The notes beneath the pieces were generated by a model, which saw only the letters and a program-made list of their open reading frames with translations, searched no databases and was not told the origin of the DNA. Positions 52,766 to 60,530 of a stretch of 64,000 nucleotides of DNA are shown in pieces. Source of the stretch: JASMTM01 sp964441735 (GTDB lineage: Bacteria > Thermotogota > Thermotogae > Petrotogales > Kosmotogaceae); contig CAYTVB010000002.1 in assembly GCA_964441735.1 (NCBI GenBank), positions 26,929 through 90,928 of the forward strand, written 5' to 3'. A program made the position numbers and the translations under genes. Positions within the stretch are counted from its first letter, which is position 1. Each line of letters starts with the position of its first letter.

Positions 52766-53938
52766 TTATTCAGCCCTAGAATCATTTAACATTCCCATAA
52801 GAGCTTTTAGCTGTTTGCTCCTTGATGGATGTCTTAGTTTTCTCAATGCCTTTACCTCTATCTGTCTAATTCTCTCTCTTGTCACATTGAAGAATTGTCC
52901 TACTTCCTCCAATGTTTTTGTTTTTCCGTCCAGAAGACCATATCTCATCTTAAGAACCATCGCTTCTCTTGGGCTTAATGTATCAAGCACATGATCTATT
53001 CGTTCACGTAACAACATTTTCATTGCTGATTCCTGGGGTTTCTCTACTGATTCATCGTGAACAAAATCTCCCATCGTGGACTCTTCATCACCACTGATAG
53101 GTGATTCTAGTGAAATAGTTTCTTTTGAAGCAGCAAGAATTTCTTCGATTTTTTCAGGTGATTTACCGGTAAGCTTGCCAAGTTCTTCAACGCTTGGATA
53201 TTCTCCCTGTTCCTGCAAATGCTCTCTAATCACCTTATTGACTTTATTTATTGTTTCTACCATATGTACGGGAACTCTTATTGTTCTTGCCTGATCTGCA
53301 ATCGCTCTTGTTATTGCCTGTCTTATCCACCATGTAGCATAAGTGCTAAATTTGTAGCCCTTTTTGTAATCAAATTTTTCAACAGCTTTTATTAAACCAA
53401 TATTTCCTTCCTGAATAAGATCAAGAAAGGATAATCCTCTGCCAATATAACGTTTGGCTATTGAAACCACGAGTCTTAAGTTCGCCTTTATCAGTTCTCT
53501 TCTGGCTTTGTTATCATTTTTTTGAACCCTTCTAGCCAGTTCTCTCTCCTTACTCGGGGTTAACAACGATATTTTTCCAATTTCTTTAAGATACATCTTT
53601 ATCGGGTCTTTTAACGAGATGTTATCGTACATTTCTGGAGAATTAGATAATAACGTGTCAATCTCTTCTTCTTCAGTTTCCTCTGTTTCTTCTTCTTCAT
53701 CTTCATCCTTTTCAACGATTCTAATATTATTCTTCTCAAGCTCTTCATAAGTTTTTTCCATCATCTGCGCATCGAAACCCTTGTAATCTGGTGGAAAAGC
53801 ATTATCTATATCAGCATAGGTTATATAACCCTGCTTTTTGCCAAGTTTAATCAGCTTTTCAATATTTTTCTTGACCTGTTCCTTTGTCAATTTTTTTTCT
53901 TTCTTTTTTGTCTTAGTGTTTTGTTTTTTAGCTGCCAT
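52766..53938 (-). CDS. rpoD: Primary RNA polymerase sigma factor
   Basis: The housekeeping sigma-70, 390 residues. It has a short region 1 with a Lys-rich start and an acidic stretch (EDEEEETEETEEEEIDTLLS), then 1.2 (DPIKMYLKEIGKISLL), region 2 (RLVVSIAKRYIGRGLSFLDL, FDYKKGYKFSTYATWWIRQA), region 3 and region 4 (TLEEVGQFFNVTRERIRQIE). The ATG at 53938 follows GGGAGGTG. It overlaps the dnaG 3' end by 11 bases, the classical macromolecular-synthesis arrangement. Confidence 0.95.
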   Translation of the reverse strand: MAAKKQNTKTKKKEKKLTKEQVKKNIEKLIKLGKKQGYITYADIDNAFPPDYKGFDAQMMEKTYEELEKNNIRIVEKDEDEEEETEETEEEEIDTLLSNSPEMYDNISLKDPIKMYLKEIGKISLLTPSKERELARRVQKNDNKARRELIKANLRLVVSIAKRYIGRGLSFLDLIQEGNIGLIKAVEKFDYKKGYKFSTYATWWIRQAITRAIADQARTIRVPVHMVETINKVNKVIREHLQEQGEYPSVEELGKLTGKSPEKIEEILAASKETISLESPISGDEESTMGDFVHDESVEKPQESAMKMLLRERIDHVLDTLSPREAMVLKMRYGLLDGKTKTLEEVGQFFNVTRERIRQIEVKALRKLRHPSRSKQLKALMGMLNDSRAE

Positions 53939-55661
53939 TGTTTTCACCTCCCTGACTTTTCAAGAGTAACCTTGATAATTGTACTCTTTTCATAAGAAGA
54001 GAAGTCTTGACTTTTTCATTGCTTACCTGACTGATCTTTCTGTCTAATTCCTTGATTTGTTCCTTGATTAACATTTTGTCAGTACGCTTTTCAAGATCAT
54101 TTAGTATAGCTTCAGCTAAATTTTTATTCATAGGAGTTCCAGCAGTATTCATTAGTTCTCTTCCAAGATCTTCCTCAACTTGTTTCAAAATTTGTTCAAA
54201 GCTTTCATCTTTCTTAATTATTTTATATGTTTCCATGCAGGTTGAACTCAACGGAAGTAATTCAAAAATTTTTAACACGCGGGATTTGTATTCAGGAAAA
54301 GAAAAGTATATTTTCAATAACTCTCTTTCACCAGGTTTAAGTTTCATCTCTTTTTGTTGAAACCCTTTAGATTCTCTAAATGTATCCTTTCTTACAGAAA
54401 GATTTATGGTTTCTTCGTCGTAACCTGTTAACTCAGATATTGTTTTTACTGCAATCTGCAACCCGGGATTATCTCCTTGATTTCTATATTTTTTCAAATA
54501 CGGATTGGTAATCTGCAACAATTTTTTCTTTCCCTGCTCATTGTTGAGTTCAAGTTTTCTTGAAAAATAGTGTATCTTGAATGCCGGTCCCGGTATTGCC
54601 TGATTAAGGATATCCCGAATAGCCTTTGGCTCCTTTTTCAATAGCAATTCACCAGGATCTTTGTAGTTAGAAGCACGAACAACTGCAGTCGTTAAGCCCA
54701 ATTGCTCTGCAATTTCTACAGATCTGAACGTGGCTTTTTGTCCGGCTTCATCTGAATCAAAAAAGAATAAAATGTTTTCGGTAATATCTTTTAGAAGCTT
54801 TAACTGAATACTTGTGAGCGATGTTCCCAGTATTCCCACTACATTTTCTATGCCGGCTTCAAATAATGAAATAACATCAAAATACCCTTCAACCACTATC
54901 ACATAGTTCAAAGTGTTTATACTTTTCTTGGCTCTATATAAATTGTATAAAAGTTTACTCTTCTTAAATAAGTTACTTTCCGGCGAATTAATGTATTTAG
55001 GCCCGTTTTCATCCGAGATTACTCTGCCACCAAAACCAACAACACGTCCAGATTTATTTCTAATTGGTATTGTCAATCTGTTCTCAAATCTGTTGATTAG
55101 TTTACCCTTTTTAATATATGCTGCTCCAGCTGTAACCAATTCATCCCTGTCTATGTTCTTATTAGACTGCATGAATCTTTCCAGAGTTCGATCATCAGAT
55201 GAAAGACCAAGTTCAAAACTGTGAACGGTCTTTTCTGATATCTTTCTGTTTTTCAGGTAGTCAATTACCTTTAAACTTTTTTTTGTTTTCTTAAATAATT
55301 CGTCGTGCCAGTGTCTGGCAAGTTTTTCAAGTATTTTAGTAGATTTGTGATAAGCTGTTTCTTCAAAAGCATTAATCGGGACATTGACATTAAACATGTC
55401 TGCAAGTTGTACTATAGCATCAGTGAAAGACAATTCCTCTATTTTCTGGTAAAAACTTATGGCATCGCCGGAAGCACCGCAACCAAAACAATGAAAAAAA
55501 CCTTTTCCAGGGCTCACGTAGAATGAAGGATCTGTATCATTGTGAAATGGGCATAAACCACGGTAATAGCTTCCTGACTTCTGGAGATTAACATAACGTC
55601 CCACGAGTTCGACAATATCTACAGAAGATTTCAGCTTCTCAATCAGATCCTTGTCGAACAC
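53928..55661 (-). CDS. dnaG: DNA primase
   Basis: Makes RNA primers for replication, 577 residues. The N-terminal zinc domain has LCPFHNDTDPSFYVSPGKGF then FHCFGCGA. The catalytic TOPRIM domain includes VVEGYFDVISLFEAGIENVV near residue 260 and the metal-binding FFFDSDEAGQKA near 300. The C-terminal helicase-binding domain is less conserved. The start is GTG, 6 bases after GGTGG; this site can pair with an upstream CCACC. Confidence 0.95.
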   Translation of the reverse strand: MFDKDLIEKLKSSVDIVELVGRYVNLQKSGSYYRGLCPFHNDTDPSFYVSPGKGFFHCFGCGASGDAISFYQKIEELSFTDAIVQLADMFNVNVPINAFEETAYHKSTKILEKLARHWHDELFKKTKKSLKVIDYLKNRKISEKTVHSFELGLSSDDRTLERFMQSNKNIDRDELVTAGAAYIKKGKLINRFENRLTIPIRNKSGRVVGFGGRVISDENGPKYINSPESNLFKKSKLLYNLYRAKKSINTLNYVIVVEGYFDVISLFEAGIENVVGILGTSLTSIQLKLLKDITENILFFFDSDEAGQKATFRSVEIAEQLGLTTAVVRASNYKDPGELLLKKEPKAIRDILNQAIPGPAFKIHYFSRKLELNNEQGKKKLLQITNPYLKKYRNQGDNPGLQIAVKTISELTGYDEETINLSVRKDTFRESKGFQQKEMKLKPGERELLKIYFSFPEYKSRVLKIFELLPLSSTCMETYKIIKKDESFEQILKQVEEDLGRELMNTAGTPMNKNLAEAILNDLEKRTDKMLIKEQIKELDRKISQVSNEKVKTSLLMKRVQLSRLLLKSQGGENNGS

Positions 55662-55668
55662 TAAATCA

Positions 55669-55707
55669 CCACCGAAAGATGGTGGACTCCTTCAACAAGG
55701 AATCCAC
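55669..55707 (-). promoter_or_regulatory. Alternative hairpins in the rpsI-dnaG leader
   Basis: On the mRNA an 11-pair hairpin (plus arms 55682-55692 and 55697-55707, loop CAAC on plus, one U-G pair) ends in CCAC. The same CCACC can instead pair with GGTGG of the dnaG ribosome binding site (plus 55669-55673 and 55681-55685). The two folds exclude each other. No T-run follows, so control of dnaG translation, RNA processing or partial attenuation is more likely than termination. Confidence 0.5.
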
Positions 55708-55730
55708 TCTGACTTATGATAAATAATATA

Positions 55731-56135
55731 TTATCTCTTTGAGAATTGGGGAGCTCTTCTTGCCTTTTTCAAACCGTATTTCTTTCTTTCAACTTTTCTT
55801 GAATCTCTAGTAAGCAAGCCTTCTTCTCTCAATCGTTTCTTAAGATCAGGATTGAACTCTAAAAGTGCACGGGCAATACCCAGTCTAATAGCTCCTGCCT
55901 GACCTGATAATCCCCCACCGCTAACTCTTATCACATAATCAAATTTTCCAAGTGATTCGGTAATAACAGCAGGTTTTAAAGCATGTCTTACCCATAAATC
56001 ATTATGAAGATATTTTTGCAACTCATCAAATGCTTTGCCATTAATAACGAAATTTCCTTTTCCCGGTCTTAAGCGTACTCTGGCAACTGCAGTTTTTCTT
56101 CTTCCTGTTCCATAATATTCGACCATGTCAGCCAT
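55731..56135 (-). CDS. rpsI: 30S ribosomal protein S9
   Basis: 134 residues. YYGTGRRKTAVARVRLRPG at the start, GGGLSGQAGAIRLGIARAL in the middle, and the basic C-terminal tail (LTRDSRKVERKKYGLKKARR) ending in KR, which reaches the P-site tRNA. AAGGAGG lies 8 bases before the ATG. It follows rplM, the universal L13-S9 pair. Confidence 0.97.
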   Translation of the reverse strand: MADMVEYYGTGRRKTAVARVRLRPGKGNFVINGKAFDELQKYLHNDLWVRHALKPAVITESLGKFDYVIRVSGGGLSGQAGAIRLGIARALLEFNPDLKKRLREEGLLTRDSRKVERKKYGLKKARRAPQFSKR

Positions 56136-56147
56136 TCAATATCCTCC

Positions 56148-56672
56148 TTACTTCAACAAATCGATCTGTTCTGGTTTTTGAGCTTCATGTTTATGCTCAG
56201 GTCCACTATATACTTTCAACTTCTTAAGCATATTTTTCCCCAAAATGGTTTTAGGCAACATTTTACGAACAGCCGTTTTGAAGACCTTTTCTGGGTGTCT
56301 TTCAATCATTTCCTTTGCTGTTTTGGTTTTTAGCCCTCCTGGATAACCGGTATGTTTGTAGTATTTCTTCTGATCCATCTTCTTACCTGTTAATTTAATC
56401 TTTGATGCATTAACAACTACAACAAAATCTCCCGTATCCACATGAGGTGTGTAAATTGGTTTATGTTTTCCCATTAATATTTTAGCAACCTGACCTGCAA
56501 GTCTTCCTAATGGGACATCAGCTGCATCCACAAGATACCAATTTCTCTCAATTCTTTCATCGTTGTGGTCAGACACATAGTATTCAACCTTATCTATTTC
56601 ACCTTTTCGTTTTGTTTGTACTTTTGACCAGTTAGCGCTAATTTTACAAAGAGGTGTTTTCTGTGTTTTCAT
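56148..56672 (-). CDS. rplM: 50S ribosomal protein L13, N-terminally extended
   Basis: 174 residues, about 25-30 longer than usual. The family core begins at IERNWYLVDAADVPLGRLAG near residue 41 and includes LMGKHKPIYTPHVDTGDFVV and TGYPGGLKTKTAKEMI. The first 40 residues (MKTQKTPLCKISANW onward) are basic and unlike the family. The only good ribosome binding site (GGGAGG) lies before the upstream ATG, so the extension seems real. Confidence 0.95.
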   Translation of the reverse strand: MKTQKTPLCKISANWSKVQTKRKGEIDKVEYYVSDHNDERIERNWYLVDAADVPLGRLAGQVAKILMGKHKPIYTPHVDTGDFVVVVNASKIKLTGKKMDQKKYYKHTGYPGGLKTKTAKEMIERHPEKVFKTAVRKMLPKTILGKNMLKKLKVYSGPEHKHEAQKPEQIDLLK

Positions 56673-56699
56673 AACAATTTATCCTCCCTTGGATTTGCC

Positions 56700-56960
56700 T
56701 TATTGCTGTACTACGTTGTAGACGCTTACAAATTTTCGGTTTCTTTTAGTTTCAAAGTGAACCTTACCATCAATCAAAGCGTAAAGTGTGAAATCTCTCC
56801 CCATTCCAACGTTTTCTCCTGGGTGTACTTTTGTTCCACACTGTTTTAATATAATCGTTCCGGATTTAACAAAACTATTTTCTCCTCGTTTTATGCCTCT
56901 ATATTTTGGTTTGCTGTCTCTTCCATTTCTTGCTACACCACCACTTTTTTTATGGGCCAT
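56700..56960 (-). CDS. rpmA: 50S ribosomal protein L27
   Basis: 86 residues beginning AHKKSGGVARNGRDSKPKYR, with GSIIVRQRGT-type GTIILKQCGTKVHPGENVGM and DFTLYALIDGKVHFE. The N-terminus lacks the cleavable extension known in Firmicutes. GGAGGTG precedes the ATG. It lies 16 bases after rplU. Confidence 0.97.
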   Translation of the reverse strand: MAHKKSGGVARNGRDSKPKYRGIKRGENSFVKSGTIILKQCGTKVHPGENVGMGRDFTLYALIDGKVHFETKRNRKFVSVYNVVQQ

Positions 56961-56976
56961 TTAATTCACCTCCACC

Positions 56977-57291
56977 TTAATACTCGATCTTTTCAACAAG
57001 TATTTCAGAGTAATGTTGCTTATGGCCATATTCTCGGTCATAATTCTTTCTTGGCCTGAATTTAATTACTCTGATTTTTTTACCTCTACCGTTTTTTACA
57101 ATTTTTCCTACAACCTTTGCACCTTCAAGGTAGGGTTTACCTACTTTTAGCCCATCATCACTTTGCAGCATAATTACTCGGTCAAATTCGATGGGATCGC
57201 CTTCATTATAACCCTTTTGTTTCTCTGTGAAGAAGCTGGTCCCTTCTTTGACCTTATACTGCTTCCCGGAAGTTTCTATTATTGCGTACAC
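56977..57291 (-). CDS. rplU: 50S ribosomal protein L21
   Basis: 104 residues: VYAIIETSGKQYKVKEGTSF at the start, DRVIMLQSDDGLKVGKPYLE in the middle, and KKIRVIKFRPRKNYDREYGH with QHYSEILVEKI at the end. The GTG at 57291 is chosen because AAAGGAGGAG lies 6 bases upstream and gives the family's usual length. A longer open frame upstream covers the leader and is not coding. It is the first gene of the 16-kb minus-strand run. Confidence 0.95.
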   Translation of the reverse strand: MYAIIETSGKQYKVKEGTSFFTEKQKGYNEGDPIEFDRVIMLQSDDGLKVGKPYLEGAKVVGKIVKNGRGKKIRVIKFRPRKNYDREYGHKQHYSEILVEKIEY

Positions 57292-57420
57292 AAACACTCC
57301 TCCTTTTGCACTATAAAAGAGCTGAGCAAGGTACCTCTCGGCTTTGTAACCTTTCTCACGCTCGATTTTCTTTGAATACCTGCAAATTTTAACATACTTT
57401 GCCTGTTTTGTCTTTGACAA
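57292..57420 (-). promoter_or_regulatory. Promoter and structured leader of the L21 operon
   Basis: On the minus strand TTGTCA (plus 57415-57420) and TATGTT (plus 57391-57396) are 18 bases apart. The ~95-base leader that follows can fold with GAGC/GCTC outer and AAGGT/ACCTT inner pairs around AAGCCGAG, ending just before the ribosome binding site. Such structures before rplU are known to bind the ribosomal protein in other bacteria; here this is inference. Confidence 0.45.
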
Positions 57421-57484
57421 TTTGATAGTGACACTTTTCAAATTACCATGTTTTATTCTAATGCATTTACTTTGATGGCGCAAG

Positions 57485-57513
57485 TTGCCAGCCAATCTTT
57501 TGCATGATATAAT
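57485..57513 (+). promoter_or_regulatory. Promoter of tRNA-Ser
   Basis: TTGCCA (57485-57490) and perfect TATAAT (57508-57513) with a 17-base spacer, 13 bases before the tRNA 5' end. It is divergent from the L21 operon promoter. Confidence 0.8.
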
Positions 57514-57526
57514 TTGTCACTGCATA

Positions 57527-57614
57527 GGAGGCGTATCCTAACTGGCAAGGAGCCGGTCTCGAAAATCGGTGGGGTTTTTGCCCCTTGTGGGTTCGAGTCC
57601 CACCGCCTCCGCCA
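57527..57614 (+). tRNA. tRNA-Ser (CGA)
   Basis: Acceptor GGAGGCG pairs with CGCCTCC, followed by G and an encoded CCA. The anticodon stem CCGGT/ATCGG encloses loop CTCGAAA with anticodon CGA, reading UCG. A long variable arm (GGGG/CCCC stem) is typical of class II tRNA-Ser. The T arm is GTGGG-TTCGAGT-CCCAC. Confidence 0.97.
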
Positions 57615-57616
57615 TT

Positions 57617-57639
57617 GGGCGGGAAACCGTCCTTTTTTT
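57617..57639 (+). terminator. Terminator after tRNA-Ser
   Basis: GGGCGG (57617-57622), GAAA tetraloop, CCGTCC (57627-57632), then seven T's. It lies 2 bases after the CCA end of tRNA-Ser and before the maltosyltransferase gene. Confidence 0.88.
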
Positions 57640-57655
57640 ATAAAGGGGTGCTGTT

Positions 57656-59659
57656 ATGTTAAAAAAAGTGTACAATTATCTGAACAGGAAAGACGAAGGC
57701 CATTGCAATTACGCTATTCCCAAAAAGTGGCTTCACAAATCTTATGAAGGCGAGCGTAAGGTTTCAGATGGCTATGTTCGTGTGAATCCTTATAAATATT
57801 TTAGCTGGCTAACAAAAGTGATATTAGCAGATGCAAAAGAAAAAACCGATTATTCACTACCTTTATCCAAAATCAAAGATGAAAGAACAACTAATTGGAT
57901 AGTGGAATCAAATATATATGGTTCTTTTGTGAGAAGTACAATTGCATATGGTCATGAGAATCCATCTATTTTAAATACCGAAAATAGTCCTTTCACAGAG
58001 AATGGTACTTTCCTTAAGATGATAATGCTTTTACATTACCTGAAAAACTTGAATATAGATACTCTTTATCTTCTTCCCGTAACAAAATACAGTGATGCCT
58101 TTAAAAAAGGAGAAATCGGGTCACCGTATGCAGTCAAGAATTTCTTCTCAATAGAACCCAGATATCATGATAAATTGCTTAAGGATTTTAACGTTGAAGA
58201 TGAATTTAAGGCTTTTATAGAAGCAGCACACACAATGGGTATCAGAGTGGTGCTTGACTTTATTCCCAGAACTTCTTCAAGAGATTCTGAATTGATACTC
58301 GATCACCCCGAATGGTTTTACTGGATTGATGTAAAAGAACTGGACAATTTTGAAGCTCCTAAAATTGAAGGACTTGGCTTTGCCCAACCTTCAAAAGAAA
58401 ACCTTGCAAAGATCTATTCTCAGGAAAATGTTAAAAACCATTTGAAAAAATTCAGATTTGCACCAAATGTAGAAAATCCAGAAAAATGGCACAATTTTGT
58501 AGCAAAAAATAGAAACAACCCTGATTTTTTAACAGAATTGACCAATGAATTCGGTGTGATAACCCCTCCCGGTTTTTCTGACTGGATAAACGATAATCAG
58601 CCAATCTGGAAAGACATAACCTTTTTAAGACTATATGAAGATCACCCAATAGAATCGCGAAAGTATTTGGAAAATCCTGAAAATCAACCACCATATATCC
58701 TTTATGATGTGATAAAGTCATCAGATTTCCCAGGAGAAAAACCAAATCGTAAATTGTGGGATGCCATAGAATCCATTATGCCTTTCTACAATGACAATTT
58801 TGGAGTGGATGGTTCACGACTTGATATGGGTCATGCGTTGCCAGATGAGCTTGAAGAAAGAGTAATAAAATCTGCAAGAAAAAATGATCCAGCCTTTGCT
58901 ATGATTGCTGAAGAATTGTCTATGGCAAACGATGAGGAAACTAAAAAAGCTGGCTATGACTGTTTTTTGGGTAATACATGGTGGATGGAACCAAGGATTG
59001 AAGAAAGAAAACTGCATGAATTATGTTTTAACGTTTTGCCCAGGCTGGAACTGCCCGTACTTGGTAGTGCAGAAACACCTGATACTCCAAGAGCAGCTGC
59101 CAGAAAATGGGGTGAACGATTTTCTCGATTCGCAACCTCACTAAATTTCTTCATTCCTAATGCTATTCCCTTTATAAATTCTGGACAGGAATTTTACGAA
59201 ATGCAACCGATGAACCTTGGGTTAGACAACGACGATTCTGGCCGTTACCTTTTGCCAAAAGACGATCAGTTTTATGGTAAACTCGCATTTTTCGATAACT
59301 ATGCAATGCACTGGCAAAATGAAGACATGAACCATCTTATTGACCTTCTGTCAAATATTAGAAAGGAAAGAATAAGTTTAATTAAAGCTTCTTATTTTAA
59401 GAAATTTGAACAAATTGACTCTAATATTTTGGCTTTTATTTACTGGAACGGAGAAAAAGGTTTATTAATTCTTGGTAATACGGATTTTCAAAAGCAACAT
59501 TATGTAAGTCTCGATCTTGGTTATCATACATGGAAAGGTGAACACGATATTCTGTGGTTATGCCGTGATTATTCATGTTCACAATCACCCTGGCACACAT
59601 CAGGTACTCTGGAAATTAATTTGAATCCGGGAGAATTCTCAGTTGCTGAGCTATCTTAA
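57656..59659 (+). CDS. mmtA: Maltosyltransferase (GH13 alpha-amylase family)
   Basis: 667-residue GH13 enzyme closely resembling the Thermotoga maritima maltosyltransferase, which transfers maltosyl units between maltodextrins. TLYLLPVTKYSDAFKKG and SPYAVKN are near residues 140-165, and MGIRVVLDFIPRTSSRDS is near 195. The catalytic nucleophile is in FGVDGSRLDMGHALP near 383, the acid/base in MIAEELS near 420, and the transition-state Asp region in GSAETPDTPRAAAR near 480. No signal peptide is visible, so it is cytoplasmic. GGGG lies 8 bases before the ATG. Codon use resembles its neighbours. Confidence 0.92.
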   Translation: MLKKVYNYLNRKDEGHCNYAIPKKWLHKSYEGERKVSDGYVRVNPYKYFSWLTKVILADAKEKTDYSLPLSKIKDERTTNWIVESNIYGSFVRSTIAYGHENPSILNTENSPFTENGTFLKMIMLLHYLKNLNIDTLYLLPVTKYSDAFKKGEIGSPYAVKNFFSIEPRYHDKLLKDFNVEDEFKAFIEAAHTMGIRVVLDFIPRTSSRDSELILDHPEWFYWIDVKELDNFEAPKIEGLGFAQPSKENLAKIYSQENVKNHLKKFRFAPNVENPEKWHNFVAKNRNNPDFLTELTNEFGVITPPGFSDWINDNQPIWKDITFLRLYEDHPIESRKYLENPENQPPYILYDVIKSSDFPGEKPNRKLWDAIESIMPFYNDNFGVDGSRLDMGHALPDELEERVIKSARKNDPAFAMIAEELSMANDEETKKAGYDCFLGNTWWMEPRIEERKLHELCFNVLPRLELPVLGSAETPDTPRAAARKWGERFSRFATSLNFFIPNAIPFINSGQEFYEMQPMNLGLDNDDSGRYLLPKDDQFYGKLAFFDNYAMHWQNEDMNHLIDLLSNIRKERISLIKASYFKKFEQIDSNILAFIYWNGEKGLLILGNTDFQKQHYVSLDLGYHTWKGEHDILWLCRDYSCSQSPWHTSGTLEINLNPGEFSVAELS

Positions 59660-59676
59660 GTACAATTAGATAACTC

Positions 59677-59943
59677 TTAATATTCTTTAGGTTTAACAAG
59701 AAACTTAATAGCCGTTCTTACTTCACCTTCAATTTCTACATCAGCAAAGGAAGGAACACAAACTAAATCAATTCCTCCTGGTGCAACGTAACCTCTTGCA
59801 ATAGCTATAGCCTTTATAGCTTGATTAACTGCGCCGGCTCCTATTGCCTGGACTTCTGTGACACCTTTTTCCCTAATTACCCCCGCTAGAGCTCCTGCAA
59901 CAGCGTTCGGTTTAGAATTAGATGCGACCTTTAATACTTCCAC
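59677..59943 (-). CDS. spoVS: SpoVS-family protein
   Basis: 88-residue small protein highly like stage V sporulation protein S: EVLKVASNSKPNAVAGALAG, AIGAGAVNQAIKAIAIARGY, VAPGGIDLVCVPSFADVEIE and RTAIKFLV. The fold is Alba-like and thought to bind nucleic acid. In Bacillus it affects sporulation septation, but homologues exist in non-spore-formers. The start is GTG with AGGAGG 8 bases upstream. It may be transcribed from its own promoter just after the tRNA cluster. Confidence 0.93.
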   Translation of the reverse strand: MEVLKVASNSKPNAVAGALAGVIREKGVTEVQAIGAGAVNQAIKAIAIARGYVAPGGIDLVCVPSFADVEIEGEVRTAIKFLVKPKEY

Positions 59944-60028
59944 AATTGCTACCTCCTTCTGGATGTCTGCTTATTACCTAAAGAAAAGAATATGAAATAA
60001 AATATTAAATCAACTAATAGCAATAACA

Positions 60029-60056
60029 ATTATATCAAAAAACATTGGATTAACAA
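60029..60056 (-). promoter_or_regulatory. Candidate promoter of spoVS
   Basis: On the minus strand TTGTTA (plus 60051-60056) and TATAAT (plus 60029-60034) have a 16-base spacer. The -35 directly abuts the CCA end of the last tRNA gene, giving spoVS a leader of about 80 bases. Confidence 0.6.
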
Positions 60057-60133
60057 TGGTGCGCCCGGCAGGATTCGAACCCGCAACCATCGGATCCGAA
60101 GTCCGATGCTCTATCCAGTTGAGCCACGGGCGC
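60057..60133 (-). tRNA. tRNA-Arg (TCG)
   Basis: Acceptor GCGCCCG/CGGGCGC with A and encoded CCA. The anticodon stem TCGGA/TCCGA has loop CTTCGGA, anticodon TCG, reading CGA/CGG. The T loop is TTCGAAT. It is the last of five tRNAs in one minus-strand cluster. Confidence 0.96.
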
Positions 60134-60146
60134 CTATCATTAAAAA

Positions 60147-60223
60147 TGGGGTGGCTGGCGGGATTTGAACCCGCGACCACCTGATCCACAGTCAGGCGCT
60201 CTGCCAACTGAGCTACAGCCACC
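60147..60223 (-). tRNA. tRNA-His (GTG)
   Basis: Stem CCTGA/TCAGG with loop CTGTGGA, anticodon GTG. The 5' end has the extra G(-1) opposite discriminator C that is diagnostic for tRNA-His; CCA is encoded. Fourth gene of the cluster. Confidence 0.97.
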
Positions 60224-60232
60224 ATGCTTTTT

Positions 60233-60308
60233 TGGTGCGCCCGGCAGGATTCGAACCTGCAACCACCGGATTAGAAGTCCGATGCTCTATCCATTGAGCC
60301 ACGGGCGC
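60233..60308 (-). tRNA. tRNA-Arg (TCT)
   Basis: Acceptor GCGCCCG/CGGGCGC, anticodon loop CTTCTAA with anticodon TCT, reading AGA/AGG, the main Arg codons of this AT-rich genome. CCA is encoded. Its acceptor stem and anticodon 5' half are nearly identical to the TCG tRNA-Arg 100 bases away. Confidence 0.96.
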
Positions 60309-60384
60309 TGGAGCGGCCGACGGGACTCGAACCCGCAACCACCGGCTTGGAAGGCCGATGCTCTACCATTTGAGCTACAGCCGC
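60309..60384 (-). tRNA. tRNA-Gly (TCC)
   Basis: Stem TCGGC/GCCGG with loop CTTCCAA, anticodon TCC, reading GGA/GGG. CCA is encoded. Its 3' end directly abuts the 5' end of tRNA-Arg (TCT) with no spacer base. Confidence 0.96.
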
Positions 60385-60395
60385 ACATTTATAAA

Positions 60396-60471
60396 TGGTC
60401 GGGGAGACTGGACTTGAACCAGCGACCTCCTGTGCCCAAGACAGGCGCGCTGCCATCTGCGCTACTCCCCG
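60396..60471 (-). tRNA. tRNA-Pro (TGG)
   Basis: Acceptor CGGGGAG/CTCCCCG, anticodon stem CCTGT/ACAGG with loop CTTGGGC, anticodon TGG. T arm loop TTCAAGT; CCA is encoded. First gene of the five-tRNA cluster. Confidence 0.96.
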
Positions 60472-60481
60472 GAGCCAATTA

Positions 60482-60510
60482 AATATATCAGATTTTACCT
60501 CTTCCGTCAA
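60482..60510 (-). promoter_or_regulatory. Promoter of the tRNA cluster
   Basis: On the minus strand TTGACG (plus 60505-60510) and TATATT (plus 60482-60487) are 17 bases apart, one mismatch each from consensus, and 10 bases before tRNA-Pro. Confidence 0.8.
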
Positions 60511-60530
60511 TATACAGCTTTCATAAAAGT

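Noticed and set aside
57292..57495. A 68-codon N-terminal extension of L21
   Set aside because: L21 has its own ribosome binding site and family-typical start at 57291; the extension covers a promoter and a leader.
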